Assembly (NCBI GenBank): GCA_016744335.1
Contig: JADGEO010000035.1
Coordinates: 1 to 37,937 of the forward strand
DNA: 37,937 nucleotides
Direction of reading: 5' to 3'
Origin: Anaerolineales bacterium
GTDB taxonomy: Bacteria > Chloroflexota > Anaerolineae > Anaerolineales > Villigracilaceae
In this document: piece by piece, positions 16,117 to 23,315 of the stretch
Layout: each line of letters opens with the position of its first letter
Position numbering within the stretch: position 1 is the first letter of the stretch
Position numbers and translations under genes: made by a program
Notes under the pieces: model-generated
Databases searched by the model: none
Told to the model about the DNA's origin: nothing
What the model saw: the letters and a program-made list of their open reading frames with translations, nothing else

Positions 16117-16587
16117 ATGAAAAACACTCCCCCTGTCTCTAGCGCGCTAAGCGCGCAAAATGCCCCGCATCAAGTTTTTATTCACGAAAAACCATTTAAG
16201 GGAATGGCTGAAGCCGCCGAAGCACGCAACCAAGATGTATCGCAACTTATTCGTAGCATCCTTTTTCGAGTTGGCAAGGATGAGTTTATGCTTGCTCTTA
16301 TTGCAGGACCCGCCCAACTCTCATGGAAAGCACTTCGTATCCATCTTGGGCAATCCCGCATGACCATGGCAACCAAAGAAGAGGTCAAGAGCGTTACGGG
16401 CTATCCCATTGGCACAGTCGCCCCTTTTGGTTTGGCGCGTCCCCTGCGCATTTTAGCAGACGAGAACGTCTTTCTACCCAGCGAAGTTTCCTTTGGCTCT
16501 GGAGAGCACGGCACAGCAATTATAATGAAAATGAAAGAATTCAAAAAAGCTTTAAGTGAGGTTGAAATCGGAAAATTTGCAAAATAG
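16117..16587 (+). CDS. YbaK/EbsC-type aminoacyl-tRNA deacylase domain protein
   Basis: A single-domain 156-residue protein of the YbaK/ProX editing family, which removes wrongly attached amino acids from tRNA. Family landmarks are visible: SQLIRSILFRV (about residues 41-51), the A/T-K-E-E-V stretch, TGYPIGTVAPFGLARPLRILAD (about 93-115) and a late GSGEHGTAI strand. In many members a Lys precedes the 'S/T-L-L-F' strand and is important for activity. Here that place appears to be Arg, so specificity or activity may differ. It is apparently leaderless. The next gene starts 10 bases downstream on the same strand, so they may be co-transcribed. Confidence 0.85.
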   Translation: MKNTPPVSSALSAQNAPHQVFIHEKPFKGMAEAAEARNQDVSQLIRSILFRVGKDEFMLALIAGPAQLSWKALRIHLGQSRMTMATKEEVKSVTGYPIGTVAPFGLARPLRILADENVFLPSEVSFGSGEHGTAIIMKMKEFKKALSEVEIGKFAK

Positions 16588-16596
16588 GAGGCTAAA

Positions 16597-17199
16597 ATGG
16601 ACGATATTCTCAAAGCCGTGGTCAGTGCAATTATTGCCTACACCCTTCCCCGCGCACTTGGCAATATCGGTAAAACCTTCACCCCCGCAGGCAGTAGCGA
16701 AAGAACGCTCCCGTGGGTGCAATGGCTAATCGCCAGCTTCATTGGCGGCGCGCTAGGGGGCGCATTTAGCGGTGCAATGGGCAATCAGGGCTTCGGTAAT
16801 TGGGCGGTTTATGGCGCGGCACTCGGCATTATGCAATGGTTTGCCTTGCGCGGCTATCTCCCCATTGGCGGATGGTGGGCAGTCGCTAGCGCAGTTGGAT
16901 GGGTAGTTGCCCCCTTTTGGGGCGGCAACCCTCTGGGTGGATTTATTGTAGGATTAACGATTGGATTGCTCCAGACAATAGGATTAAAAATAGAAGGGAA
17001 ATCTTGGTGGATTGGCGGAAATGCTCTTGCGTGGGGCTTGGTTGCCCTTCTTTTGCCGGTACTTGTAGAACCGCTTGGTAACGCCTTCGGCTTCATTCTC
17101 GGCTGGATTATTGGCTGGGGGCTGATTGCGCTAATCGGTGCGTTTTTGCTCTTATTACCACTTTCACGCTTAAGCCCCAAAACAGATAAAAACGAATAG
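16597..17199 (+). CDS. glycine/tryptophan-rich multi-span membrane protein
   Basis: 200 residues with five to six hydrophobic segments rich in Gly and Trp. An internal repeat is visible: 'AALGIMQWFALRGYLPIGGWWAVASAVGW' and 'LTIGLLQTIGLKIEGKSWWIGGNALAWGL' share G-x2-Q-x3-L/I and WW-x3-A-x2-W positions. This resembles uncharacterised membrane proteins common in Chloroflexota and cyanobacteria, and no transport or enzyme motif is present. AGGAGG lies 7 bases before the ATG. It is probably in an operon with the YbaK gene. Confidence 0.75.
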   Translation: MDDILKAVVSAIIAYTLPRALGNIGKTFTPAGSSERTLPWVQWLIASFIGGALGGAFSGAMGNQGFGNWAVYGAALGIMQWFALRGYLPIGGWWAVASAVGWVVAPFWGGNPLGGFIVGLTIGLLQTIGLKIEGKSWWIGGNALAWGLVALLLPVLVEPLGNAFGFILGWIIGWGLIALIGAFLLLLPLSRLSPKTDKNE

Positions 17200-17344
17200 A
17201 CTTCTTGCAAAATCTGTTTTCCCCATGCTCCCTGCGCCCTCCTCAGCACAGCATCACCTGAAAAACGCCGCCAAGGACGGCGGTTAGAGCACTTATGCAA
17301 AAGACCTAATCAGACAATACCCTATTAGCCTTTTGAGTAACTGC

Positions 17345-18154
17345 CTATAAAAGAAACGCACCTATTATATAGGGAAGCAGTGCCAGAAATCCCATCAGCG
17401 GGTGCCCACGTCGAGAGCCACTCGCCGAATCCCAGCTGAAGAGATACCACGCAAGCCCAATTGCAAGTACGCCGCCAATGAAAAGAATTCCAAGCGAAGC
17501 CCACGCGTCAAATTCGGCAGAGGTTCCCATTGCCAATGAGCCAAAAGCATTCATCATGTGAGTAGAGGGAAAGATTCGTGAAATCAACTGGGTTCCTTCG
17601 GGGAGTGCGCTGTATGGCATCATCAAGCCACCGATTAACATCGAGGGTAAAAAGATTGCCTGAGACCATAACACCGTTATCCGAGAACTGCGTGATGCCA
17701 CACCAATAAGGACACTTAGCCCCGCGCTAGCAAAGGCTGTGACTAAAAATACCAACACAAAATTTAACCAATTTGTTGGTAAGGGAGCACTAAAAACAGA
17801 GCCAGCCATTGCACTTATGATGAGTGCAATAATCACTAAATGTAGCATGGTCGTTAGTATGGGGATCGCCAAAATGTTAAAGGCTGGGATACCGTTGATT
17901 TTGTAACTGCGAAATACACCGTTCTCACGTGCATTTACGAGTGGATCGGGAATGCCCAACAAGGTTGAAGCCAGCACCGCAAAGATAATCATGGCTGGCA
18001 ATAATACATCTAAAAAACCCGGGTTGATTTCTACCATGACAAATCCCATCATGGCATAAAAGCCGAGCGGCAAAAGATAGTTCATTAGTAATTGTGTTTT
18101 ATTGCGTACCCCTGCACGGAATTCAAATAGAAAGTGATTAATAAAAGCTGTCAT
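17345..18154 (-). CDS. ABC-2 type exporter, membrane subunit
   Basis: 269 residues with about six membrane spans and the ABC-2 permease layout: a first span after FRAGVRNKTQLLMNYLLPLGFYAM, a central cluster, and the conserved region 'MLIGGLMMPYSALPEGTQLISRIFPSTHMMNAF' near residues 170-200. It forms the pore partner of the ATPase encoded just upstream: start and stop overlap as ATGA, and a CGGAGG ribosome site lies within the ATPase gene's 3' end. The substrate is unknown. Exporters of this size next to NarL-type two-component systems often handle antimicrobials or lipids, which is only a contextual hint. Confidence 0.9.
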   Translation of the reverse strand: MTAFINHFLFEFRAGVRNKTQLLMNYLLPLGFYAMMGFVMVEINPGFLDVLLPAMIIFAVLASTLLGIPDPLVNARENGVFRSYKINGIPAFNILAIPILTTMLHLVIIALIISAMAGSVFSAPLPTNWLNFVLVFLVTAFASAGLSVLIGVASRSSRITVLWSQAIFLPSMLIGGLMMPYSALPEGTQLISRIFPSTHMMNAFGSLAMGTSAEFDAWASLGILFIGGVLAIGLAWYLFSWDSASGSRRGHPLMGFLALLPYIIGAFLL

Positions 18155-19065
18155 AATAGACCTCCGTTTGTGATTTCAAGAAAGCGGTCTTCTAGAGACG
18201 GGCGTTCAACACGCAAATCAATCAAAGGGTCGCTATTTACTTCCAAATATTTGATAATTTCTCCAACTGTCACGCCAATATCATTGCTAAAGAAAATATG
18301 ATAATCATCTTTAATGAATGTGCGCTCAACAGATGTAAATGCCGAATCACGGTTTGCTAAAGAGCCTGTTGACGAAAAGACTGAAACTTTGGTCAACTCA
18401 GCACCAGTGGCAGTGATTTCAGTTGGCGTACCAATAGTTGCCAGCTTGCCATTTAGCAAAATGGCTACTCGATCTGTCATACCTTCTGCTTCTGCCATAT
18501 CGTGCGTTGCCAGGATAATTGTCGTACCTTGCTCTTGCAGTTCGCGCATTAGGTTATGCAGTTCCACTCGAGACGCCACATCCAGTCCCGCGGTTGGCTC
18601 ATCGAGAAAAAGAACCTGTGGATCGTGCCCCATAGCCAGCGCCAACCCCAAACGACGTTGCTGACCGGTAGAAAGTTCGTGGAATTGTGTTTTACGTTTC
18701 TGCCCCAAACCCAAACGCTCTAACAAATCATAGCGCGGCGCTACATGATGGTAGCCGCAAAAAAAGCGTATGGCTTCATCAGGGGTAATGCTCTCAGGCA
18801 GGCTCGCAGACTGTAATTGCACGCCAATCAGATTACGTAATTTACGTGGCTCACGCGTCGGGTCTACACCTACTACTTTTAGCTTTCCCCCATCTGGCGT
18901 ACGCAACCCTTCCAGGCTTTCCAGTGTAGATGTTTTTCCTGCTCCGTTTGGTCCTAGCAAGCCAAAAATCTCGCCGGGTTCCACATCGAAGCTGATGTTG
19001 TTTACTGCAACAAAATCGCCGTATTCTTTTCTGAAATTTTGCACTTCTATTATTGAGTTGTTCAT
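18151..19065 (-). CDS. ABC exporter ATP-binding subunit
   Basis: A DRA-type ATPase of 304 residues from the ATG at 19063-19065, selected because AAAGGAG lies 6 bases upstream. The longer frame adds an unlikely basic extension. Walker A is GLLGPNGAGKTSTL (about residues 38-51), the ABC signature is LSTGQQRRLGLALA (about 135-148), Walker B is VLFLDEPTAGLD, and the switch His is in ATHDMAEAE. A C-terminal accessory region of about 85 residues follows. It powers the overlapping ABC-2 permease. It is transcribed divergently from the histidine kinase/response regulator pair, a layout typical of exporters controlled by their neighbouring two-component system. Confidence 0.93.
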   Translation of the reverse strand: MNNSIIEVQNFRKEYGDFVAVNNISFDVEPGEIFGLLGPNGAGKTSTLESLEGLRTPDGGKLKVVGVDPTREPRKLRNLIGVQLQSASLPESITPDEAIRFFCGYHHVAPRYDLLERLGLGQKRKTQFHELSTGQQRRLGLALAMGHDPQVLFLDEPTAGLDVASRVELHNLMRELQEQGTTIILATHDMAEAEGMTDRVAILLNGKLATIGTPTEITATGAELTKVSVFSSTGSLANRDSAFTSVERTFIKDDYHIFFSNDIGVTVGEIIKYLEVNSDPLIDLRVERPSLEDRFLEITNGGLL

Positions 19066-19149
19066 GGATGCTCCTTTCTTATTTCTTATTCCTGACACTA
19101 TCTTAGATGCTTTGCACTTTTTTGCCATCGGCAATCAAGTTCAGTTTTC

Positions 19150-19163
19150 TGCCCTTAAGGGCA
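19150..19163. promoter_or_regulatory. perfect palindrome in the divergent exporter / kinase region
   Basis: TGCCCTTAAGGGCA is a perfect 14-base palindrome about 40 bases upstream of the kinase -10 box and between the two divergent units. It is a candidate operator for the neighbouring NarL-type regulator; this is inferred from position and symmetry only. A second TGCCC follows at 19165-19169. Confidence 0.4.
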
Positions 19164-19202
19164 ATGCCCCTTTAGACAATGCACAAAGCGACCTTTTCAA
19201 TG

Positions 19203-19208
19203 TACAAT
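19203..19208 (+). promoter_or_regulatory. -10 box of the histidine kinase gene (leaderless)
   Basis: TACAAT, six bases, then the ATG at 19215. No ribosome-binding site is possible in that space. Confidence 0.5.
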
Positions 19209-19214
19209 CTATCT

Positions 19215-20444
19215 ATGTTCATTAAAGTGAAAGACCTTTGGCAACGCAATTGGAAACTCCTCGGAGATGGCTATGGCTTCTTCATTTTTTTGGTGTTAGT
19301 TATTGGCGGTATTCTGGGATACACCCTTGTGCAGAATATCGCACATTTCACATTTTTCCAAACCCTTCTTTTTATCACAGTCAGCATCATACACATAAGC
19401 CTACACTGGTTTAGCTCACTATTTTTCAAAACATCTAAGGGGAGTTTGATTTTATTAATCGCACAAAGCATCCTGGGCTTGATTATTGCCAGTATTTCTG
19501 GTCGCTTTGAAATTATTTTTGCCATATTCGCAGCCATGATTGGCTCTATTTCTGGTACCTCTCTTAGGCTACGAACCAAGTCTTTATCTATTCTTTGGTA
19601 TGCAGGTCTATTAACTTTTTCTGCATATTTTTTTTCAGAAGAAGGTTTTCTTTCCCTGTGGTGGGCGGCAATTCTTTCAACTACCTTTATTATCTTCATT
19701 TTCTCAATTGCCTTTCACATGCAAATTCAAGCACAGGAACGTAGCGATAAACTACTGCACGAACTAGGAGAAGCTCATAGTGAATTAGCGGAATATGCCA
19801 AGCAGATAGAAACACTTACACTGGATAACGAACGTCAACGTATTGCCCGCGAATTGCACGACACGCTCGCACAAGGACTTGCTGGGCTGATCCTCAACAT
19901 GGAAGCGATATCATCACAGCTTGAGCGCGAGAACAACCTCCGCGCTCAAGAAATTTTGCAACAAACGATGACAAATGCACGCGGCACATTGTCAGAAGCA
20001 CGGCAGGTGATTGACAATCTACGCTCCATAGAACAGGGTAATGTGAATTTTGAAACACAACTTAAAGTTGCGACCGCCCACTTTGAAGCCACTGCTCGTA
20101 TCCCTTGTCAAGTTCTTGTTTCACCAGGTTTAGCACTCTCCCCATCTCTTCAAAAGCAAATTATGCGTATTGTGAATGAAGCTTTGAGCAATATAACCAA
20201 ACATGCCAACGCAGAAAAAGTAAAAATCACTTTTTCTACAATCCACGATGATTATCGTTTAGAAGTTATTGATGATGGGCAAGGCTTTATCCCAGAGAGT
20301 GTCCAAAAAAAAGAAGGCTGTTATGGGTTATTGGGTATTCAAGAAAGGGTAGATTTACTTAAGGGAACTCTAAGCATCAACAGCCAACCAAAATCAGGAA
20401 CTAAACTTCTAATATCTATTCCCATGGCAGGGCAATATGAATAA
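19215..20444 (+). CDS. sensor histidine kinase, NarL/DesK class
   Basis: 409 residues. An N-terminal membrane part with about six spans (residues 18-165) and no obvious periplasmic sensor is followed by a short coiled coil. Next comes a HisKA_3 dimerisation domain, [16 protein letters not shown], with phospho-acceptor His215, then an HATPase domain with the N box ([13 protein letters not shown]), G1 (DDGQGF) and G2 (GLLGIQERV). Such intramembrane-sensing kinases commonly respond to envelope stress. The ATG at 19215 was chosen over 19179 because the intervening segment carries the promoter. It overlaps the response regulator gene by 8 bases. Confidence 0.92.
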   Translation: MFIKVKDLWQRNWKLLGDGYGFFIFLVLVIGGILGYTLVQNIAHFTFFQTLLFITVSIIHISLHWFSSLFFKTSKGSLILLIAQSILGLIIASISGRFEIIFAIFAAMIGSISGTSLRLRTKSLSILWYAGLLTFSAYFFSEEGFLSLWWAAILSTTFIIFIFSIAFHMQIQAQERSDKLLHELGEAHSELAEYAKQIETLTLDNERQRIARELHDTLAQGLAGLILNMEAISSQLERENNLRAQEILQQTMTNARGTLSEARQVIDNLRSIEQGNVNFETQLKVATAHFEATARIPCQVLVSPGLALSPSLQKQIMRIVNEALSNITKHANAEKVKITFSTIHDDYRLEVIDDGQGFIPESVQKKEGCYGLLGIQERVDLLKGTLSINSQPKSGTKLLISIPMAGQYE

Positions 20445-21081
20445 GAAAAATATTCGTATTTTGATTGTTGACGATCATATGATTGTACGTCAGGGCTTGC
20501 GTTTAGTCTTTGAAACAGAAGATAGCATCGAGGTCATTGGAGAAGCAGAAGATGGAGAAATAGCAGTGCAACTGGCTTCAAAACTAAAGCCAGATGTCAT
20601 CCTTATGGATTTACAAATGCCAAACAAAGATGGGCTAACCGCTATTCAGGAAATCCGCATCTCACAGCCCGATATTGCTATTTTGATTTTAACAACCTAC
20701 AACGAAGACGAGATTATGGTACAGGGGTTGCAAGCTGGGGCAAAAGGCTTCTTGCTCAAAGATACAAATCGTGCAGATCTGATGCACGCCATCCAAGCAG
20801 CAGCAAGGGGAGAGACCCTGCTAAAACCTGAGATAATGACGAAGTTACTGCAACTTCAACAACAGAAAAAAACATTTACCTTAGAACAGAACATATTAAG
20901 TGAACGCGAGCTTGAGATTTTACAACAGGTCGCATCTGGGGCTACAAATAAGCAAATAGCCCATAAACTGGGCATCAGCGATCGTACCGTTAAGGCACAC
21001 CTTACCAATATCTATAATAAGTTTGGCGTATTTTCACGCGCGGCCGCAATTGCTTGTGCCGCAAAGAAAGGCTTGTTATGA
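20437..21081 (+). CDS. response regulator, NarL/FixJ family
   Basis: 214 residues. The receiver domain (1-120) has an acidic pocket near IVDDH, phospho-acceptor Asp58 in [12 protein letters not shown], and a conserved K in LLKD. The LuxR/NarL helix-turn-helix (about 148-210, [40 protein letters not shown]) binds DNA. It is the partner of the overlapping kinase and the likely regulator of the divergent ABC exporter. A strong stem-loop overlaps its stop codon. Confidence 0.95.
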   Translation: MNKKNIRILIVDDHMIVRQGLRLVFETEDSIEVIGEAEDGEIAVQLASKLKPDVILMDLQMPNKDGLTAIQEIRISQPDIAILILTTYNEDEIMVQGLQAGAKGFLLKDTNRADLMHAIQAAARGETLLKPEIMTKLLQLQQQKKTFTLEQNILSERELEILQQVASGATNKQIAHKLGISDRTVKAHLTNIYNKFGVFSRAAAIACAAKKGLL

Positions 21082-21103
21082 TGAAACTTCGTCATAACAA
21101 GCC
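21070..21103 (+). terminator. stem-loop overlapping the response-regulator stop
   Basis: GGCTTGTTATGA (21070-21081) pairs perfectly with TCATAACAAGCC (21092-21103), and the stem can extend a few pairs. The 5' arm is the last coding bases including the stop. No T run follows, so it may be a terminator or an mRNA 3' stabiliser. Confidence 0.5.
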
Positions 21104-21136
21104 CCTATAAAATCTCAGGCTATAGGATGGTACTCA

Positions 21137-21460
21137 ATGTTCAAAGAAAATCTTAAACTTAATATTATTCGTTGGGAAAATTCCAAAGCCCCCACAGAAG
21201 AGGCGTTAGCGCAAATTTTACACACCGAAAATCTGAGCTATTATCCTTGGTCCAACTCTCCCCACGACCTCTACGCGCCCCACTTACACACTTACGACAA
21301 AATTCTTTACGCGGTGCGTGGATCAATCACTTTCATTTTGCCCGATGAAGGCAAAACCATCACCCTCTACGCAGGTGACAGATTAGAACTGCCTGCCAAT
21401 ACCGTTCATAGTGCAGTAGTTGGCTCGCAGGGTGTGACGTGCTTTGAAACACATATTTGA
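21137..21460 (+). CDS. small cupin-domain protein
   Basis: A 107-residue single cupin. Motif 1 is seen as H-L-H-T-Y-D-K-I-L-Y-A-V-R-G-S-I-T-F, and motif 2 as G-D-R-L-E-L-P-A-N-T-V-H-S. The two His of motif 1 and the His of motif 2 could bind a metal. Cupins of this size serve as small-molecule sensors or enzymes, and nothing here indicates which. AGGATGG lies about 8 bases upstream of the ATG. It follows the two-component system by 55 bases and a stem-loop, and may be transcribed with it. Confidence 0.85.
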   Translation: MFKENLKLNIIRWENSKAPTEEALAQILHTENLSYYPWSNSPHDLYAPHLHTYDKILYAVRGSITFILPDEGKTITLYAGDRLELPANTVHSAVVGSQGVTCFETHI

Positions 21461-21469
21461 AAAATACGC

Positions 21470-21497
21470 TTGACACTAATTTTGCAAGTGCTATAAT
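21470..21497 (+). promoter_or_regulatory. strong promoter of tRNA-Gly
   Basis: TTGACA (21470-21475), a 16-base spacer, then TATAAT (21492-21497) preceded by TGC (extended -10). The expected start is near 21504, about 40 bases before the tRNA. Confidence 0.9.
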
Positions 21498-21543
21498 TCG
21501 GGGGTTACAAGAGGAGGGATAAAAGTTTCAGGTCTAAAAATAC

Positions 21544-21615
21544 GCGGGTGTCGCCAAGTGGTAAGGCACTAGCTTCCCAAGCTAGCATTCGACGGTTCGA
21601 ATCCGTTCACCCGCT
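21544..21615 (+). tRNA. tRNA-Gly (anticodon CCC)
   Basis: Full cloverleaf: acceptor GCGGGTG / CACCCGC, D-arm GCC...GGC, anticodon stem CTAGC / GCTAG with loop TTCCCAA (anticodon CCC at 21576-21578), T-arm GACGG-TTCGAAT-CCGTT, discriminator T. CCA is not encoded. It reads glycine GGG codons. Its 3' half is repeated 1.5 kb downstream. A T run follows at 21620-21625. Confidence 0.95.
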
Positions 21616-21711
21616 CTAGTTTTTTCAACTCTGCTTTTTGTTTTGGGGGTATCCATTAAAAAGTGTACCTGCGACACAGCAGTAGAGATCAACAAAAAGA
21701 GAGGAAGCCCC

Positions 21712-22503
21712 ATGCAACAAATCAAAGATTCCTGGAATAAAAACGGAACCAGCAAAGTCATCATCATCATTACTGCTTTAATCTTATTTTGCTGTGCTTG
21801 TTCGATTTTTGCAACAATTCTCCCTGGGAGCAAAAGCAGCTCTCCTGTTCTGGATGCAGAAGCCATCTACACAGAAGCAGCTAAAACTCTTCTTGCGGAA
21901 TTTCAGAAAGAAGAGGCAACAACTGCCCCTCCAACAGCTGAACCAGTAGCAACGAATACACCAGAGCCAGTCAAAACCCCTGTGCCATCGCCAACGGAAA
22001 ATGCCAATTTAATCAAACAGGGAACTCACCTTGTTGGGCCAAATATCCAGCCCGGTCTTTACATCGGACAAGCTGGGGAAGGCTTGTTTGGCTCTTGCTA
22101 TTGGGAAAGGCTTAAAGATTTATCTGGCACATTTGATGCAATAATAGCCAATGAAAATAGTGTTGGTAAATACTATATAGAAGTGAAAAATGACGACTTT
22201 GCTCTAAAGACAGATTGCGAGTTATCCTACCTTCCAACTCTCCCGCCAGCGGTGAGCGAATTCCCAACAGACATAAACGCTGGAACTTATCTTGTTGGTA
22301 TAGACATTCAACCAGGCACATACCAAGGTCAAGCTGGCACCGATATTCTCGAATCATGCTACTGGGCACGTCTGAGCAACGTCGCAGGCGGTTTTGATTC
22401 CATCATTGCAAATGATAATGCGAATGGGCAGTATTATGCCCAAGTGCTACCAAGCGATTTCGCATTTTCAACGGCTTGCGATCTGGTCAGAATTGGAGAT
22501 TAG
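21712..22503 (+). CDS. membrane-anchored protein with two copies of a secreted domain
   Basis: The ATG at 21712 was chosen because AGAGGAAG lies just upstream and the longer frame runs back into tRNA-flanking DNA. The 263 residues are: a short cytoplasmic tail, one membrane span (about 13-36), a Thr/Pro-rich linker (about 65-100), then two homologous units of about 68 residues (about 104-171 and 195-262). Each unit runs G-T-(H/Y)-L-V-G, IQPG-x-Y, G-Q-A-G, SCYW-x-R-L, II-A-N-(E/D)-N, and a second Cys (CEL or CDL). The two Cys per unit could form a disulfide outside the cell. Similar domains occur in secreted lipoproteins of Gram-positive bacteria without a firm function. It is cargo of the tRNA-flanked insert. 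Confidence 0.8.
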   Translation: MQQIKDSWNKNGTSKVIIIITALILFCCACSIFATILPGSKSSSPVLDAEAIYTEAAKTLLAEFQKEEATTAPPTAEPVATNTPEPVKTPVPSPTENANLIKQGTHLVGPNIQPGLYIGQAGEGLFGSCYWERLKDLSGTFDAIIANENSVGKYYIEVKNDDFALKTDCELSYLPTLPPAVSEFPTDINAGTYLVGIDIQPGTYQGQAGTDILESCYWARLSNVAGGFDSIIANDNANGQYYAQVLPSDFAFSTACDLVRIGD

Positions 22504-22555
22504 CCAACCCCCATAGACGCATATATCCCTGTATAAAACCGAAAAAGGAAAAGAA

Positions 22556-22969
22556 ATGAAAACAAAAACCACTCTCTTTATAATCACGATCCTATTAGCT
22601 ATAGCCCTGTCATCTTGCTCATCAGAGCCACTGAATGCCCAGGCCGTGATAGATGAATTCAACGCTGCTGGCCTTGACGTGCGTGATGTCAAAATCGAAG
22701 AACGCGATTCTGAAAGTCCACTTCCTAACAGCTTTCAAGAGCGTTGGTCGTTCTCTGTCCCAGAAGTAGCCCCACGCGGCGGTCAGATATTCGTTTGTGA
22801 CACAAAAGAAAATTGCGATGCACTGTATCTCTATTTTGATATGCTCAAAGCAATTGGCGGTCCCTATTATTATCAATCCCCAAGTGGTCTTGTGGTCGCA
22901 CAAATGAATAGCGGTCTGACCCCAGATACAGCATCCAAGTTCGCCGAAGTCATAAGCTCACTTCCATAA
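22556..22969 (+). CDS. small lipoprotein
   Basis: 137 residues. The signal MKTKTTLFIITILLAIALSSC gives a clear lipobox (LSSC, lipidated Cys21). The mature part is a small alpha/beta domain with two Cys (FVCDTKENCDAL) and no family I recognise. AAAGGAAA precedes the ATG. It lies 52 bases after the two-domain protein on the same strand and also within the tRNA-flanked insert, so the two are probably co-expressed at the cell surface. Confidence 0.78.
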   Translation: MKTKTTLFIITILLAIALSSCSSEPLNAQAVIDEFNAAGLDVRDVKIEERDSESPLPNSFQERWSFSVPEVAPRGGQIFVCDTKENCDALYLYFDMLKAIGGPYYYQSPSGLVVAQMNSGLTPDTASKFAEVISSLP

Positions 22970-23070
22970 GACCCACAGGCGCATATATTTCTGCACAGTC
23001 AACCTAGCCGAAAACCAATAGCCTACCCAAATCAAGGGGTTAGCTGCCTATAGCAAGGGAAAGAGTGTCT

Positions 23071-23117
23071 TAGCTTCCTAGGCTAGCATTCGACGGTTCG
23101 AATCCGTTCACCCGCTC
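23071..23117 (+). pseudogene. tRNA-Gly 3' fragment (attachment-site-like)
   Basis: The T-arm, variable region and 3' acceptor strand are identical to the intact tRNA. The anticodon loop reads TTCCTAG and the 5' half is absent: there is no GCGGGTG acceptor strand upstream. It cannot fold as a tRNA. Confidence 0.85.
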
Positions 23118-23164
23118 AAAAAGCAAGACCCCGTTCCCTTGAAGGGAACGGGGTCTTGCTTTTT
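23118..23164 (+). terminator. intrinsic terminator next to the tRNA fragment
   Basis: A perfect 23-bp inverted repeat (23118-23140 with 23142-23164) with a GC-rich core, ending in five T. It abuts the last base of the tRNA fragment and was probably the original tRNA terminator. Confidence 0.95.
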
Positions 23165-23191
23165 GGTTACTCTAATCTGTGATACATTTGC

Positions 23192-23220
23192 TTGCGAAAC
23201 ATTCCTTCATATTCTATACT
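23192..23220 (+). promoter_or_regulatory. promoter of the 420-residue gene
   Basis: TTGCGA (23192-23197), 17-base spacer, TATACT (23215-23220). The leader of about 90 bases contains two small hairpins (TGCGA/TCGCA at 23248-23265 and GCAAC/GTTGC at 23279-23294), which may be a repeat remnant or a structured 5' UTR. Confidence 0.7.
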
Positions 23221-23315
23221 GTAAATAATACAAACTGATATTCGTAGTGCGATATTTATGTCGCATTGCACTCAAAGAGCAACTTAAATGTTGCGCCACC
23301 TAATCGGAGATAAAA

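Larger units (their letters stand above)
21581..23117 (+). mobile_element. mini-island flanked by a duplicated tRNA-Gly 3' half
   Basis: Thirty-six bases of the tRNA 3' half (21581-21616) recur exactly at 23082-23117, 1501 bases away in the same orientation. Weaker homology extends back into the anticodon loop. Between them lie two secreted-protein genes and no integrase. The distal copy is followed at once by a strong terminator, as expected if it is the original 3' end displaced by an insertion that rebuilt the tRNA. This is the usual footprint of tyrosine-recombinase integration. The recombinase must be elsewhere or lost, or the duplication arose another way. Confidence 0.6.

Noticed and set aside
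17200..17344. Terminator between the membrane protein gene and the ABC permease gene
   Set aside because: An imperfect GCCG/CGGC hairpin near 17265-17286 has no T run on either strand; it looks like another repeat remnant.
23041..23117. Second functional tRNA with anticodon CCT
   Set aside because: The 5' half and the acceptor strand are missing; only the 3' half matches the tRNA upstream.
23246..23294. Riboswitch upstream of the 420-residue gene
   Set aside because: Two short hairpins are present but match no riboswitch consensus I know, and similar AGTGCGA/GCAAC pieces look like dispersed repeats.
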